NCBI GenBank assembly: GCA_001910725.1
Contig: MJGA01000031.1
Coordinates: forward strand, 1 to 64,000
Direction of reading: 5' to 3'
Source: Phanerodontia chrysosporium
Taxonomy: Eukaryota > Basidiomycota > Agaricomycetes > Polyporales > Phanerochaetaceae
DNA length: 64,000 bases
Position numbers and translations under genes: made by a program. This document shows positions 63,663 through 64,000 of the stretch, in pieces. Below the pieces are notes generated by a model. That model was not told the origin of the DNA. It did no database searches and saw only the letters and a list, made by a program, of their open reading frames with translations. Every line of letters starts with the position of its first letter. Position 1 is the stretch's first letter.

Positions 63663-64000
63663 TCAGAACTGGCGAAACCCCTCGCCACCGTTCTGCTGCT
63701 GGCGCATCTCCTCCTTCTGCTCCTCCGTGCTCCCGGTGTACGCGGCGCTGCCGTCGCCGCCATGCCACGTCCCCCATCCGTACGTCTCCGCAGCCCAGGC
63801 GACGACCGCGTCGAGCTCTGCAGCACTCACCCGCTCGAGGACCGCCCGCTCCTCCGTGCCCGCGCCCGCATCGTGCACGCAGCCCTTGGAGCGCGTCTTC
63901 AAGCGCTGCACGCGCCCAAGGAACGCGAACGCGACGTCCCTCGCCGCGCGGCGCGCGCCGCCGTCTGCGTCCCCGCGCGCGTCCTCCGGGTCCGCGGGAG
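63663..64000 (-). CDS. Partial gene at window edge, unknown
   Basis: Open on the minus strand from the edge to a stop at 63663 (at least 112 codons, no start inside). Contains DVAFAFLGRVQRLKTRSKGC, VLERVSAAELDAVVAWAAET, GWGTWHGGDGSAAYT and EEQKEEMRQQQ. It is the C-terminus of some protein; I do not recognise the family. Confidence 0.55.
   Translation of the reverse strand, partial: PADPEDARGDADGGARRAARDVAFAFLGRVQRLKTRSKGCVHDAGAGTEERAVLERVSAAELDAVVAWAAETYGWGTWHGGDGSAAYTGSTEEQKEEMRQQQNGGEGFRQF

Overview
The window is nuclear DNA of a filamentous fungus, almost certainly a basidiomycete (Agaricomycetes). The evidence is dense 46-70 bp GT-AG introns with CTNAC-type branch sites, tandem GMC (aryl-alcohol-oxidase-like) oxidoreductases, clustered F-box/BTB genes, and the mix of Ty3/gypsy chromoviruses, a DIRS-type tyrosine-recombinase retrotransposon, a copia fragment and a Plavaka/KDZ-associated gene remnant. 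No rRNA, tRNA or CRISPR locus was found.

Layout. 1-3.6 kb: a SAM-domain gene flanked by arrays of a near-perfect 26-30 bp palindrome (70-bp period on one side) and two long fold-back hairpins. 3.6-19.3 kb: two nested Ty3/gypsy elements, both on the minus strand. The younger one (B, 5324-13916) has 532-bp LTRs and a 5-bp target duplication CTCTG, and it splits the pol gene of the older one (A). B encodes an upstream ORF (called ORF0 here), Gag, and a Pol with the order protease, RT, RNase H, integrase, chromodomain, dUTPase. 19.3-22.5 kb: a truncated Plavaka-type gene, a copia gag fragment with a half-tRNA primer site, and a solo LTR of the B family. 23.4-35 kb: host genes ATG7, ribosomal P1, an F-box/LRR protein, a BTB protein and two more F-box proteins (the last one frameshifted). 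35.4-42 kb: a GMC oxidoreductase 3' pseudogene, then a DIRS-like element whose gag carries an inserted TIR element and whose recombinase has an in-frame stop. 43-64 kb: a 1149-aa low-complexity protein, purine nucleoside phosphorylase, two tandem GMC oxidoreductases with duplicated promoters, a C2/EF-hand phosphatidylserine decarboxylase (PSD2 type), and a partial gene at the edge.

How the parts fit. ATG7 (autophagy E1) and PSD2 (phosphatidylethanolamine synthesis) both belong to the biochemistry of PE and Atg8 lipidation, but their proximity is probably chance. The F-box/BTB cluster looks like a lineage-specific expansion of ubiquitin-ligase adaptors. The GMC pair looks like a recent tandem duplication that included about 700 bp of promoter. 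Elements A and B share an unusual layout: an ORF upstream of gag, candidate -1 frameshift heptamers at the gag/pol junction, and a self-complementary primer-binding site of the Tf1 kind in place of a tRNA site. B is the most interesting unit because of its C-terminal dUTPase. Exon limits are given where splice signals and reading phase agree; elsewhere only gene spans are given.
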